From NCBI GenBank assembly GCA_945905295.1, contig CAMDPX010000027.1, forward strand, positions 1 through 46,410: a DNA stretch of 46,410 nt. The letters are read 5' to 3'. This document shows positions 17,230-25,242 of this stretch, piece by piece. The position numbers were made by a program, and so were the translations under genes. The stretch comes from Planctomyces sp. SH-PL62. Lineage in GTDB: Bacteria; Planctomycetota; Planctomycetia; Planctomycetales; Planctomycetaceae. Numbering within the stretch: the first letter of the stretch is position 1; each line of letters opens with the position of its first letter. The notes beneath the pieces are model-generated. The model saw only the letters and a program-made list of their open reading frames with translations. It was not told the DNA's origin and searched no databases.

Positions 17230-17649
17230 ATGGCACTCTCGACTGATCTGGAAATCCTGAACCGCGTTCTCCGCGAACTGTCGAGCTGCTTCTTGCAGTA
17301 CGCGGGAGAGTGCTGGCCGTGGACATCGGCCGGTGCCGAGGGTGCGAAGCTGCGCGGCGCGGTGATGCAGTGCGTCGAGCGACAGCGACAGTCGATCGGG
17401 CTTGTGGCCGAGCATCTGGCCGCTCACCAAGACCGCGTCGAGTTTGGCAAGTTTTCGGCGGAGTTCACCGATCTGCATTACGTGTCGCTCACGTTCTTGC
17501 TCAAGCGGCTGGTTGAGTCACAGACGAAGCTGGTGGAGTCCATCGACCGTACTGTGACGTTACTTCCCAGCGGCGACGTGTGCCGCGAGATCTTGGAAGT
17601 CGTCCGCGGCAATGAACACGCCAACCTGGCGGCGTTGCAAACTCCGTAG
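17230..17649 (+). CDS. Hypothetical all-helical protein following nuoN
   Basis: This 139-residue soluble protein has no signal peptide or membrane segment. Predicted helices dominate (for example DLEILNRVLRELSSCFLQYA and FLLKRLVESQTKLVESIDRT), suggesting a small helical bundle. Cys residues are scattered and form no clear metal motif. No family is recognised. The short spacing on both sides puts it in the nuo-tatD run, so co-expression with complex I is plausible but functional linkage is unproven. The ATG follows the short direct repeat immediately. Confidence 0.65.
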   Translation: MALSTDLEILNRVLRELSSCFLQYAGECWPWTSAGAEGAKLRGAVMQCVERQRQSIGLVAEHLAAHQDRVEFGKFSAEFTDLHYVSLTFLLKRLVESQTKLVESIDRTVTLLPSGDVCREILEVVRGNEHANLAALQTP

Positions 17650-17654
17650 GCAGT

Positions 17655-17719
17655 CGTAGCCTGACTCTCCGAGTCGGGACTTCCGCGGCAATCCACCCGA
17701 CTCGGAGAGTCAGGCTACG
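17655..17719. repeat. Palindromic repeat, family C, before tatD
   Basis: Arms 17655-17678 and 17696-17719 are perfect 24-bp reverse complements starting CGTAGCCTGACTCTCCGAG. A sibling with nearly the same arms lies at 23784-23844. It starts 6 bp after a stop codon and ends 19 bp before the tatD ATG. Confidence 0.92.
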
Positions 17720-17738
17720 GTTGGAAACGGAGTCGCTC

Positions 17739-18509
17739 ATGCACCTCGTTGATACGCACACGCATCTGGACGAGGACACTTTCAGCCAAGACGTGGATGA
17801 AGTCATCGCACGGGCGGTTTCGTCCGGCGTAACGGCGATGGTGGCCATCGCCACGACGTTGGAAAGTAGCCGGGCGACGATTGCGCTCGCGGCGCGAGTG
17901 CCGCAGGTGTTTGCCGCGGTGGGCATTCATCCCAACTATGCGGTGCAGGCGAAGCCGGGGGATTGGGAAGCGATCGAAGAGCTCGCCGCATCGCCGAAGG
18001 TGGTTGCAATTGGCGAGACGGGGTTGGATCGGTATTGGGATCACACCCCGTTTGACGTGCAGATTGACTACTTCCGCCGACAGATTGAATTGGCGAAACG
18101 TCGCGACCTGCCGTTCATCGTGCATTGCCGCGAGGCGGAACCGGATGTTGTCGCCGTGCTGCGTGAGGCGGCCGGCGCGGGGCAACTCAAGGGGATCATG
18201 CACTCGTTCTGCGGTGGCCGAGCAACGCTCGATGCCGCGTTGGAGTTGGGGCTGCACATCTCCTTCGCGGGGATGTTGACCTTCAAGAAGAACGTCGAGC
18301 TGCGCGAGTTGGCGAAGACAGTGCCTCTGGAGCGACTGCTGGTCGAGACCGATTCGCCGTATTTGGCTCCGCAACCGAATCGAGGCAAGCGAAACGAGCC
18401 GGCGTTCGTGCGGCACACGGCGGAGTGTTTGGCCGAGGTGCATGGCCGGACGCTCGATGAGCTGGCGGCGCTCACCACGGCGAATGCGATGCGGTTGTTT
18501 GGGATTTGA
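17739..18509 (+). CDS. tatD: TatD family metal-dependent deoxyribonuclease
   Basis: This 256-residue cytoplasmic TIM-barrel hydrolase has the typical length of TatD/YcfH proteins. Metal ligands are visible: DTHTHLD (His7, His9), the Glu of GETGLDRYWD, HCREAE, HSFCGG, and ETDSPYLAPQPNRGKRNEP with its Asp. The family is known for Mg-dependent 3'-5' exonuclease activity in DNA repair and RNA quality control. The ATG at 17739 has GGAG eight bases upstream and starts right before the metal motif. Confidence 0.9.
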   Translation: MHLVDTHTHLDEDTFSQDVDEVIARAVSSGVTAMVAIATTLESSRATIALAARVPQVFAAVGIHPNYAVQAKPGDWEAIEELAASPKVVAIGETGLDRYWDHTPFDVQIDYFRRQIELAKRRDLPFIVHCREAEPDVVAVLREAAGAGQLKGIMHSFCGGRATLDAALELGLHISFAGMLTFKKNVELRELAKTVPLERLLVETDSPYLAPQPNRGKRNEPAFVRHTAECLAEVHGRTLDELAALTTANAMRLFGI

Positions 18510-18566
18510 GAGGCGCGTACATTCTGCCCGCGAGTTCCCGATGGTTATGCTGAACGCGGGGAACTT

Positions 18567-18682
18567 TGACACAAACCCCACCGAGCTTGCCTCGGTGGTT
18601 TTTGGGCTTTTGCACTACGCTTGTCTCACTCGTAGTGCAAAGGCCCGTTTCCACCGAGGCAAGCTCGGTGGGGTTTGTGTCA
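18567..18682. repeat. Long nested palindrome before the PQQ-propeller gene
   Basis: Outer arms 18567-18598 and 18651-18682 are perfect 32-bp reverse complements (starting TGACACAAACCCCACCGAG). Inner arms 18604-18619 and 18631-18646 (GGGCTTTTGCACTACG) match with one mismatch. The element fills most of the 229-bp gap. It would make a very stable hairpin or cruciform. Confidence 0.92.
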
Positions 18683-18738
18683 TCCTCACGCATGCGCGAA
18701 TTACCGCGTCCTTCCCCCACCTCACTTGGAGCCTACCG

Positions 18739-20013
18739 ATGCGCAAGACTCTGCTGCTGACTTGTCTGGGACTGACTGTTGCCGTGTTGTCGCTGACGGT
18801 GATGGGAGCGGATGCTCCGTCGTCGAAGAAGGACTGGCCGGGTTGGCGCGGTCCGAATCACGATGCGATCGCGACGGAGAAGGGATTGTTGCAGGAGTGG
18901 TCGGAGCAGGGTCCGCCGTTGTTGTGGACGGCGGAGGGCTTGGGGGGCGGATTTTCGAGCATCGCGATCGCGGGCGGTCGCATCTACACGACGGGCAAAC
19001 GCAAAGAAGGCACCTGCATCGTTTGCCTGGACCTCAAGGGCAAGGAAGTCTGGGCCACCAAAATTGGGAGCGGCGATCCGAATTGCACGCCGACGGTCGA
19101 TGGCGATCGAGTCTACGCAATGGATCGGCATGGCGAGTTGGCTTGCTGCGATACGGCCTCGGGAAAGGTGATCTGGACGAAGAGCTTCGCCAAGGAATTT
19201 GGCGGCAGCGATCCGAGCTGGGGCTACAGCGAATCGCCGCGCGTCGACGGAGATTGGGTGATCGTGACGCCGGGCTCACAGGAAGCGCTGCTGACAGCTC
19301 TGAATAAGAAGACGGGAGCGGTGATCTGGAAAACGTCGAACGCGGCGCTCGGCAGCAAGGGACACGGCGGCGCGGGTTATTCGTCGGTGATGATCAGCCA
19401 GGCAGCCGGCTTGAAGCAGTATGTGACGATGGTTGGCAAAGGTTTGGTGTCGGTCAACGCGAAGGATGGTTCATTCTTGTGGACGTACGACAAAGTCGCG
19501 AACGGAACGGCAACCATCCCCACGCCGATTGTGCGCGGCGATTACATCTTTTGCTCGTCCGGCTATGACGGCGGCGGGTCCGCGCTCGTGAAAGTCGTCA
19601 AGGATGGCAATGGCGCGAGGGCCGAGGAGGTCTGGTACAAGAAATCCAACGAGCTGCAAAACCATCACGGTGGCACGATTCTGATTGGCGATTACCTCTA
19701 CATGGGTCACGGGCACAACAAAGGTTTCCCAGTGTGTGTCGAGTTCATGACCGGCAAGGATGCGTGGCGTCCTGGTCGCGGGCCGGGAGAAGGCTCGGCA
19801 GCGATTGTGAGTGCCGATGGGAATCTCTACTTCCGGTACGAGAGCGGCGAGATGGCGCTGATCGAAGCGACGCCGAAAGAGTATCACTTGAAAGGGACAT
19901 TCAAGATCAAGACGAAGCACTCGCAGAGCTGGCCGCATCCGGTGGTGCTGGATGGCAAGTTATATCTGCGCGATCAGCAGGATCTGCATTGCTACAACGT
20001 GAAGAAGAGCTGA
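18739..20013 (+). CDS. Exported PQQ-like beta-propeller protein
   Basis: This 424-residue protein has a signal peptide (MRKTLLLTCLGLTVAVLSLTVMGADA). Blades follow of the PQQ/quinoprotein-like type common in planctomycetes: KDWPGWRGPNHDA at the start, then repeated patterns such as GGRIYTTGKRKEGTCIVCLDLKG, GDRVYAMDRHGELACCDTASG and GAVIWKT. No PQQ-binding or catalytic residues can be confirmed, so dehydrogenase activity should not be assumed. The ATG at 18739 follows TTGGAG by about 8 bases. A hairpin terminator follows the stop. Confidence 0.88.
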   Translation: MRKTLLLTCLGLTVAVLSLTVMGADAPSSKKDWPGWRGPNHDAIATEKGLLQEWSEQGPPLLWTAEGLGGGFSSIAIAGGRIYTTGKRKEGTCIVCLDLKGKEVWATKIGSGDPNCTPTVDGDRVYAMDRHGELACCDTASGKVIWTKSFAKEFGGSDPSWGYSESPRVDGDWVIVTPGSQEALLTALNKKTGAVIWKTSNAALGSKGHGGAGYSSVMISQAAGLKQYVTMVGKGLVSVNAKDGSFLWTYDKVANGTATIPTPIVRGDYIFCSSGYDGGGSALVKVVKDGNGARAEEVWYKKSNELQNHHGGTILIGDYLYMGHGHNKGFPVCVEFMTGKDAWRPGRGPGEGSAAIVSADGNLYFRYESGEMALIEATPKEYHLKGTFKIKTKHSQSWPHPVVLDGKLYLRDQQDLHCYNVKKS

Positions 20014-20047
20014 GCACATTCACGGCGCGGAGTTGGCCACAGTCATT

Positions 20048-20080
20048 AGAAGCCCGGCTTTGGGGAACAGCCGGGCTTCT
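20048..20080 (+). terminator. Hairpin terminator after the PQQ-like gene
   Basis: Perfect 12-bp arms AGAAGCCCGGCT (20048-20059) and AGCCGGGCTTCT (20069-20080) surround a 9-base loop, 34 bp past the stop. The trailing T-run is weak, so it may act as a Rho-independent terminator of limited strength. Confidence 0.6.
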
Positions 20081-20136
20081 TCATGCGCGATCCATTCTTG
20101 CGATCCGAATCACGACTACTTTTTCGGAGACGGTCC

Positions 20137-21153
20137 ATGACGAAGTCCCTCTGCGTTTGGATTTGTTTGTCTCTTGTCTCGCTGTCACAAGCGGCGGACT
20201 CTGACTGGCAGCCGGTGACCACCGACTTGCTACAACGAGAGAAGACCGGTTTCGGCGGGTTGTGTGGCGTGGTCGTCGATCACGCGAGCGGCGATCTCTT
20301 CGCGAATCTGAGCGACCGCGGGATGTTCCACTCCGGCGATCAAGGGCAAACCTGGAAGCGCGTCAGCGACACGCAGCCCAAAGGCCGCACGGAGACTCCC
20401 GGCTGCTGGCTGCTCGATCCCACCGGGAAGAGCAACCGCATGGTGACCGCCTTGGTCTACGGTTCGCCGATCTCGGTCAGCGGCGATCGAGCCGTCACCT
20501 GGAAATCATTGGACGGCAAGTCCGGTCACGTCGACTGGTGCGCGGTCGACTGGACCGATCCGGAATTGCGGTTCGTGCTCGCACTCAAACACGAAGCAGG
20601 CGGTTTGCTGTTGGCCTCTAGCGACGGCGGCCAGTCGTTCATCGAAGCCGGTAGGGGATTTGGCACGGGTTGGGTCTTCGACAACCAGACTGCGGTCGTC
20701 ACGCAAGCCAAGAGCAGGGATCAACCGAAGCCGCATCTGCTGCGCACCACCGATCGCGGCCAGACGTTTCATCCCTGCGGCGAGTTCAGCCCCGTCGGCA
20801 TCAACAGCGCTCAGGCACTGCCGAAATGGCGCGACGACACGCTTTATTGGTTGGTAGACGGCGGCCTGATCACCACGATCGACAAGGGAGAAACTTGGAA
20901 GAACATCGGCGCGATCAAGGAGGCCCAATACGGCCCGATCTTCGGCAAGAACGCACGGCACCTGTTCGTCCTGACGAAGCCCGGTCCGGTCGAGAGCACC
21001 GATGGCGGCGTCAACTGGTCGCCGCCGCTGGCTCCGCCGAAAGAAATGAAAGGGATCGGTGGCCTCAGTTGGCTTGAGTACGACCCTCAGCACGACACGC
21101 TGTATTTGATGAAGATGGGCAGCGACCTCTATCGTCTGACTCGCGCGAAATGA
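20137..21153 (+). CDS. Exported sortilin/BNR-type beta-propeller protein
   Basis: This 338-residue protein has a signal peptide (MTKSLCVWICLSLVSLSQAA) and several Asp-box/BNR motifs: SGDQGQTW, SSDGGQSF, TTDRGQTF, TIDKGETW and STDGGVNW, each expected to close a propeller blade. Such folds occur in sialidases and VPS10/photosystem-stability-like proteins. No sialidase Arg triad is evident, so a binding or structural role is more likely. The ATG at 20137 follows CGGAGA. Transcription may be separate from the PQQ-like gene because of the hairpin between them. Confidence 0.8.
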   Translation: MTKSLCVWICLSLVSLSQAADSDWQPVTTDLLQREKTGFGGLCGVVVDHASGDLFANLSDRGMFHSGDQGQTWKRVSDTQPKGRTETPGCWLLDPTGKSNRMVTALVYGSPISVSGDRAVTWKSLDGKSGHVDWCAVDWTDPELRFVLALKHEAGGLLLASSDGGQSFIEAGRGFGTGWVFDNQTAVVTQAKSRDQPKPHLLRTTDRGQTFHPCGEFSPVGINSAQALPKWRDDTLYWLVDGGLITTIDKGETWKNIGAIKEAQYGPIFGKNARHLFVLTKPGPVESTDGGVNWSPPLAPPKEMKGIGGLSWLEYDPQHDTLYLMKMGSDLYRLTRAK

Positions 21154-21194
21154 CCACCTCTCAGCCAGAGATTGCGCGCCCTGTTCGCGGGCGG

Positions 21195-21239
21195 CTGACG
21201 CCTCACTGAAAGGGGATTTCGATTTCTTTCAGTCGTCAG
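21195..21239 (+). terminator. Imperfect hairpin after the BNR-propeller gene
   Basis: CTGACG plus ACTGAAAG (21195-21212) pairs with CTTTCAGT plus CGTCAG (21226-21239), with a small bulge. It lies about 40 bp past the stop and ends 11 bp before the next ATG. It may be a terminator or a structured leader; no strong T-run follows. Confidence 0.4.
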
Positions 21240-21249
21240 GAACACGCTC

Positions 21250-21900
21250 ATGAACGCGGTCAACATTCGACGGGGGACATGGATGCCTCAGACACAACCT
21301 CGTGACGAGGAGCGGAGCATCCTAAAGACGCGAAATGCCGTATTGCTGGCAGTGGCCCTGGTCGGGTGTCTGGCCGGAGCGATTCAAGTCCGCAAGTTCA
21401 TCGGCTCGCTGCGCACGTCCGACGGTTGGTATCTCGCCGAGCAGAACGATCGAGTCGTTCTGGTCGCGGGAACCGGTGATGTTGCTCCCAAGACGAAGGG
21501 GGTGGAACCGGTCTGGCAAATCAGCGCGCCGCACATGCAGACGCCGACCGGTAAGTTCTTGGCGGTCGAAGAAATCGAAAGCGGAGTCCGACTTTCACTG
21601 TCCTCCAAGAAGACGATCGCGACACGCTGGAAGTTCGAGATTGTGTCCTCGAAGCCAGCCAAGAATCCCACGGATGGATCGCGGGGCGAACGTGGGTTGT
21701 TGACCGGCACGGCCTCAAGAACGTTTCGATTGCGAATGTTCGACGGAGACCATGAAGGCTGGTATCTCGCGGCCAAACCACGCACGGACGAACCGGCCAA
21801 GCCGTCGGAAGCCGCTCGCGAGTGGCGGATCACGGAAGATCCCAAGCAGGCCGTGCTGTTCGATTATGTCGACTCGCATTACTCGATCGGACACAAGTGA
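21250..21900 (+). CDS. Hypothetical single-pass membrane protein
   Basis: This 216-residue protein has one transmembrane helix near the N-terminus (AVLLAVALVGCLAGAIQV, about residues 30-47). A hydrophilic domain follows with two similar short segments, DGWYLAEQND and EGWYLAAKPR, suggesting an internal duplication of a beta-rich unit. Alternative start: the Met at residue 12 (MPQTQPRDEE). No family is recognised. Orientation and spacing allow read-through from the propeller gene upstream. Confidence 0.65.
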   Translation: MNAVNIRRGTWMPQTQPRDEERSILKTRNAVLLAVALVGCLAGAIQVRKFIGSLRTSDGWYLAEQNDRVVLVAGTGDVAPKTKGVEPVWQISAPHMQTPTGKFLAVEEIESGVRLSLSSKKTIATRWKFEIVSSKPAKNPTDGSRGERGLLTGTASRTFRLRMFDGDHEGWYLAAKPRTDEPAKPSEAAREWRITEDPKQAVLFDYVDSHYSIGHK

Positions 21901-21938
21901 TCTGCCGGGGTAAGCGTCCGATAGGCATTCCACGTGAC

Positions 21939-22025
21939 GGGGTCGGGAGTCTTTTTCATGCCGCATGACGTTGTTCAATCAGGTTGAGCTTGGGGCATTG
22001 CGGCATGAAAAAGACTCCCGACCCC
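21939..22025. repeat. Perfect 27-bp inverted repeat
   Basis: Arms 21939-21965 and 21999-22025 are exact reverse complements (GGGGTCGGGAGTCTTTTTCA at the left end) with a 33-base loop. The gap (21901-22153) holds nothing else I recognise. Only one copy is seen in this window. Confidence 0.92.
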
Positions 22026-22153
22026 TTCTTGAGCAGCCTCTTGTTTGCGAAAGGAGAACCGTCTAAGTTGATTCGCGTCGCCGGACCCGTTTCGAGCGAG
22101 TCGACCCGCCCAGTGTTGTCGCCCACCTGCTTCCTCAATCCCGGACACGCCTC

Positions 22154-23782
22154 ATGTCTGCGAGCCAACGAACTACTCGTTCCGCGGGCCTCACGATTTC
22201 CCTTTGGGTCGCGTTGTGGATGGCGTTGGCTGCGGGCTTCACTCCTATCGCTTTCGCGGATGAGCTTCCCGCACGGATTGATGCGTTGATCGCGTCGGTC
22301 GCGAAGGACTCACCGCTTGGTACGTCCAGTGACGATGCGACCTTCGTTCGCCGAGTTTATCTCGATCTGGCTGGCCGCATTCCCTCGTGGCAAGAAGCGA
22401 CCGCGTTCCTCGACAACAAAGAGGCCAATAAGCGGACGCAACTCATCGACACATTGCTGGCCGGCAGCGAATACCCGCGCCGGATGCAGGATTTGTTTCA
22501 CGCGATGCTGATGGAGCGGCGCGGCGATAGTCCGGAGTGGACGAAGTTCTTGCAGACCTCTTTCGAGGCCAACAAACCGTGGGATCAACTCGTCCGCGAG
22601 ATTCTCGATCCCGATCCAAACAACGAGGCGATTCGCGGGGCGGCATTCTTTCACACCAAGCGGTTGGAGAAGGTCGGCCAGCAAGAGACCGACTATCCGG
22701 GGCTGACTCGCGATGTTGGGCGGTTGTTTCTGGGCATGGACCTGCAATGTGCTCAGTGCCACAACCATCTTTTCATCGAGAGCTACAAGCAGGTCGATTT
22801 CCAGGGGCTCTACACGGTCTACCAAAACACGTTCATCCGCAACGACCTGAAGTTTCCGGCCATTGGCGAGAAGGTGCTGACCAAGAAAGCGGACTTCAGC
22901 TCGGTCTTCGACAAGGTCGCGCTGACCACCGGGCCGCGCGTCCCCGGCGGCAAAGAGATTGAGATCCCGACGTTCGAGAAGAACGAGGAGTATCTCGTGC
23001 CGCCCGACAAGAAGACCAACTTTTCCGGCACGCCCCGATTCCGACCGATGCAATTCCTCGCGACAGAACTGCCGATCTCTGGAAACAAAGCGTTCGCCAA
23101 CAACATCGCGAATCGGTTGTGGTTCGTGATGATGGGCCGCGGGCTGGTCAACCCGCTTGATCAACAGCACGCGGCGAATCGGCCGTCGCATCCGGAGTTA
23201 CTGGATCTGCTCAGCCAAGAGATTGTCGCTCAGAAGTTCGACATGAAGTCGATGCTGCGGCAATTGGCGCTCACCGAGACGTATCAACGCGCGACGTTGC
23301 TGCCCGCAGGAACCGAGCCTCCCAAGCCGGAGACCTACCGTATCGCTAATGAGAAGCGATTGTCGGCCGAGCAGCTCATGACCAGCGTTCTGGTCGCGAC
23401 CGGTTCGCGCGACAAGCCGCGCGAAGTCGAAATGGAAAAGTTTCGGGCCGCGTTCGTCAAAGCGTTCGGCAATGTGCCGCAAGACCCGGAAGTTGAATTC
23501 TCGCCGTCCCTGAAGTCATCGTTGTTCGTGCTGAACGATCCGCTGGTCCTCGACTGCCTGGTGCCTCAGCCGGGCAACTTGGTGGAGCGATTGCTGAAGA
23601 CGACCGACTCGGGCGCGCTGGCGGATGAGTTGTACCTCAGCATTTTGACTCGTAAGCCGACCGACGAAGAACGCGCTGCCGTGGTCGAATACTTGACCAA
23701 GAATGCCGAACGCCGCCCAGCGGCTGTCACGAATCTGTCTTGGGCGTTGTTGGCCTCCACTGAGTTTTGTTTGAATCACTAA
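22154..23782 (+). CDS. Exported DUF1549/DUF1553 protein with CxxCH motif
   Basis: This 542-residue protein has a signal peptide (hydrophobic residues about 12-35). Its DUF1549 (PSCyt2) region includes FVRRVYLDLAGRIPS and the single haem-type motif CAQCH (199-203). A DUF1553 region with ANNIANRLWFVMMGRGLVNP, HPELLDLLSQEIV and YQRATL follows. It lacks the N-terminal PSCyt1 domain found in the 1083-residue paralogue at 41 kb. These proteins are abundant in planctomycetes and almost always lie beside DUF1501 genes, as here. Their biochemical role is not established. Haem binding is inferred from CxxCH only. Confidence 0.9.
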   Translation: MSASQRTTRSAGLTISLWVALWMALAAGFTPIAFADELPARIDALIASVAKDSPLGTSSDDATFVRRVYLDLAGRIPSWQEATAFLDNKEANKRTQLIDTLLAGSEYPRRMQDLFHAMLMERRGDSPEWTKFLQTSFEANKPWDQLVREILDPDPNNEAIRGAAFFHTKRLEKVGQQETDYPGLTRDVGRLFLGMDLQCAQCHNHLFIESYKQVDFQGLYTVYQNTFIRNDLKFPAIGEKVLTKKADFSSVFDKVALTTGPRVPGGKEIEIPTFEKNEEYLVPPDKKTNFSGTPRFRPMQFLATELPISGNKAFANNIANRLWFVMMGRGLVNPLDQQHAANRPSHPELLDLLSQEIVAQKFDMKSMLRQLALTETYQRATLLPAGTEPPKPETYRIANEKRLSAEQLMTSVLVATGSRDKPREVEMEKFRAAFVKAFGNVPQDPEVEFSPSLKSSLFVLNDPLVLDCLVPQPGNLVERLLKTTDSGALADELYLSILTRKPTDEERAAVVEYLTKNAERRPAAVTNLSWALLASTEFCLNH

Positions 23783-23783
23783 T

Positions 23784-23844
23784 CGTAGCTCGACTCTCTG
23801 AGTCGAGCCGAATCCAAGCACCCGACTCAGAGAGTCAGGCTACG
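23784..23844. repeat. Palindromic repeat, family C, between DUF1553 and DUF1501 genes
   Basis: Arms 23784-23805 and 23823-23844 match with two mismatches (CGTAGC...GACTCTCTGAGTCG). It starts one base after a TAA stop and ends 13 bp before the next ATG, so it fills nearly the whole gap. It is a sibling of the unit at 17655-17719. Confidence 0.9.
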
Positions 23845-23857
23845 GCGAGATGAATCC

Positions 23858-25147
23858 ATGACACACAATCCGCTTTGCAAACCATGGGAACATCGGCTGT
23901 CGCGACGTCAGTGGCTGGGCGGCGCGGCGGGTGCGGCGGCCGGTGCATTTGGGTTGGGCGACATCACGTCGCCGGCGTTCGCCGCGGACCTGAAGAAGAA
24001 ATACAAGCAAGTCCTTTTCATCTGGCTCGATGGGGGAATTAGTCAATTGGAAAGCTGGGATCCAAAACCGAACACCGAGTTCGGCGGCCCATTCCGCACG
24101 ATCCCGACCTCGATTCCCGGAGTTCATTTCAGCGAGTTGCTGCCGCACACAGCGAAGCAGATGCAACATCTCGCCGTTGTTCGCAGCCTGTGTACTCAGG
24201 ATGACGCGCACTCGTCCGGCATCGAACGTATCCAGCGCGGCGATCCGAAGAATCGCGGCGTGGTGTATCCGTATTTCAGCGCGGCGGTCACGAAACTGTT
24301 GGGGCCGAACGACAGCGGACTGCCTCCGTCCGTGTGGATCAAGCCGATGAGCGGCGGGTTCATCTACAAGGATGCTGGGTTCCTCGGCCCGCAGTATGGA
24401 TCGCTGGCCTTTGGCGATGGCAAGCCGCCGGAGAATCTGCTGCGACACTCGTCCGTCAACGATCAAGATCTGCTCGAACGGAGCCAGTTGCGAACGCTCG
24501 CCGACAAGCGTTACTCGCAAACACATCGTGCCGGGTCCACCGAAGCGAACTCGTTCGTCTACGACATGGGACTCGAACTGATGAAGCGGCAGGACTTGTT
24601 CGACGCCTCGAAGTTTTCACCGCGCGATGTCGAGCGTTATGGCACGCACGATCTCGGCCGGCATCTGTTGCTGGCTCGGCGGATGCTGGAGGCGGGTGTG
24701 ACATTCGTGAAGGTCAATTCGTATGGCTGGGACTCGCACGGCGACAATTTCAATGGCAGCCTGAGCCTCGTGCGGAAGTTCGATCAGCCGTTCGCCGCGA
24801 TCATCGAGGACTTGGCGGCTACTGGGATGCTCGACAACGTGCTGGTCATCGCGATGAGCGAGTTCGGTCGCACGCCGCGCGTCAACGGGCATCTCGGCCG
24901 CGATCACTGGCCGGAAGCGTGGTCGCTGGTGATGGCTGGTTGCGGAGTGAAGCGCGGCGTCGTGGTTGGTTCGACCAACGACAACGGCACCTACGTCAAC
25001 TCCGAGCCTTACGACATCGGCCACATGTTTCACACCTGGTTCAATGCGTTGGGCATCAACTCACAGAAGACCGAATACAACAACAACGGCCAACCGCTGC
25101 CGATCGCGCACGAAGGCTGCCATCCCGTCAAAGAACTTTTGGCTTGA
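23858..25147 (+). CDS. Tat-exported DUF1501 protein
   Basis: This 429-residue protein has a twin-Arg signal (LSRRQWLGGAAGAAAGAFGL), indicating export in folded form. The DUF1501 domain belongs to the alkaline phosphatase/sulfatase-like fold family. Seen are FIWLDGGISQLESWDPKP, a metal-site-like NSYGWDSHGDN, MSEFGRTPRVN and GRDHWPEAWSLVMAG. It follows the DUF1549/1553 gene on the same strand, the usual partner arrangement. Enzymatic activity is undetermined for the family. Confidence 0.9.
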   Translation: MTHNPLCKPWEHRLSRRQWLGGAAGAAAGAFGLGDITSPAFAADLKKKYKQVLFIWLDGGISQLESWDPKPNTEFGGPFRTIPTSIPGVHFSELLPHTAKQMQHLAVVRSLCTQDDAHSSGIERIQRGDPKNRGVVYPYFSAAVTKLLGPNDSGLPPSVWIKPMSGGFIYKDAGFLGPQYGSLAFGDGKPPENLLRHSSVNDQDLLERSQLRTLADKRYSQTHRAGSTEANSFVYDMGLELMKRQDLFDASKFSPRDVERYGTHDLGRHLLLARRMLEAGVTFVKVNSYGWDSHGDNFNGSLSLVRKFDQPFAAIIEDLAATGMLDNVLVIAMSEFGRTPRVNGHLGRDHWPEAWSLVMAGCGVKRGVVVGSTNDNGTYVNSEPYDIGHMFHTWFNALGINSQKTEYNNNGQPLPIAHEGCHPVKELLA

Positions 25148-25160
25148 GAAACCGTCAAGC

Positions 25161-25229
25161 TGTAGCCACGCTCGCCTAGAGTGTGGGTGAATTCACACAA
25201 AACCCCACACTCTGGCGAGTGTGGCTACA
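25161..25229. repeat. Palindromic repeat, family C variant
   Basis: Arms 25161-25188 and 25202-25229 (TGTAGCCACGCTCGCC... against ...GGCGAGTGTGGCTACA) pair with a few mismatches. It ends 13 bp before the WD40 gene ATG. It shares the GTAGCC/GGCTAC ends with other family C units but has a different arm interior. Confidence 0.85.
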
Positions 25230-25242
25230 TCAGAGATGTCCA

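Noticed and set aside
18739-20013. PQQ-dependent alcohol dehydrogenase
   Set aside because: Only the propeller repeats are visible; no PQQ-binding residues, disulfide ring motif or haem site could be identified.
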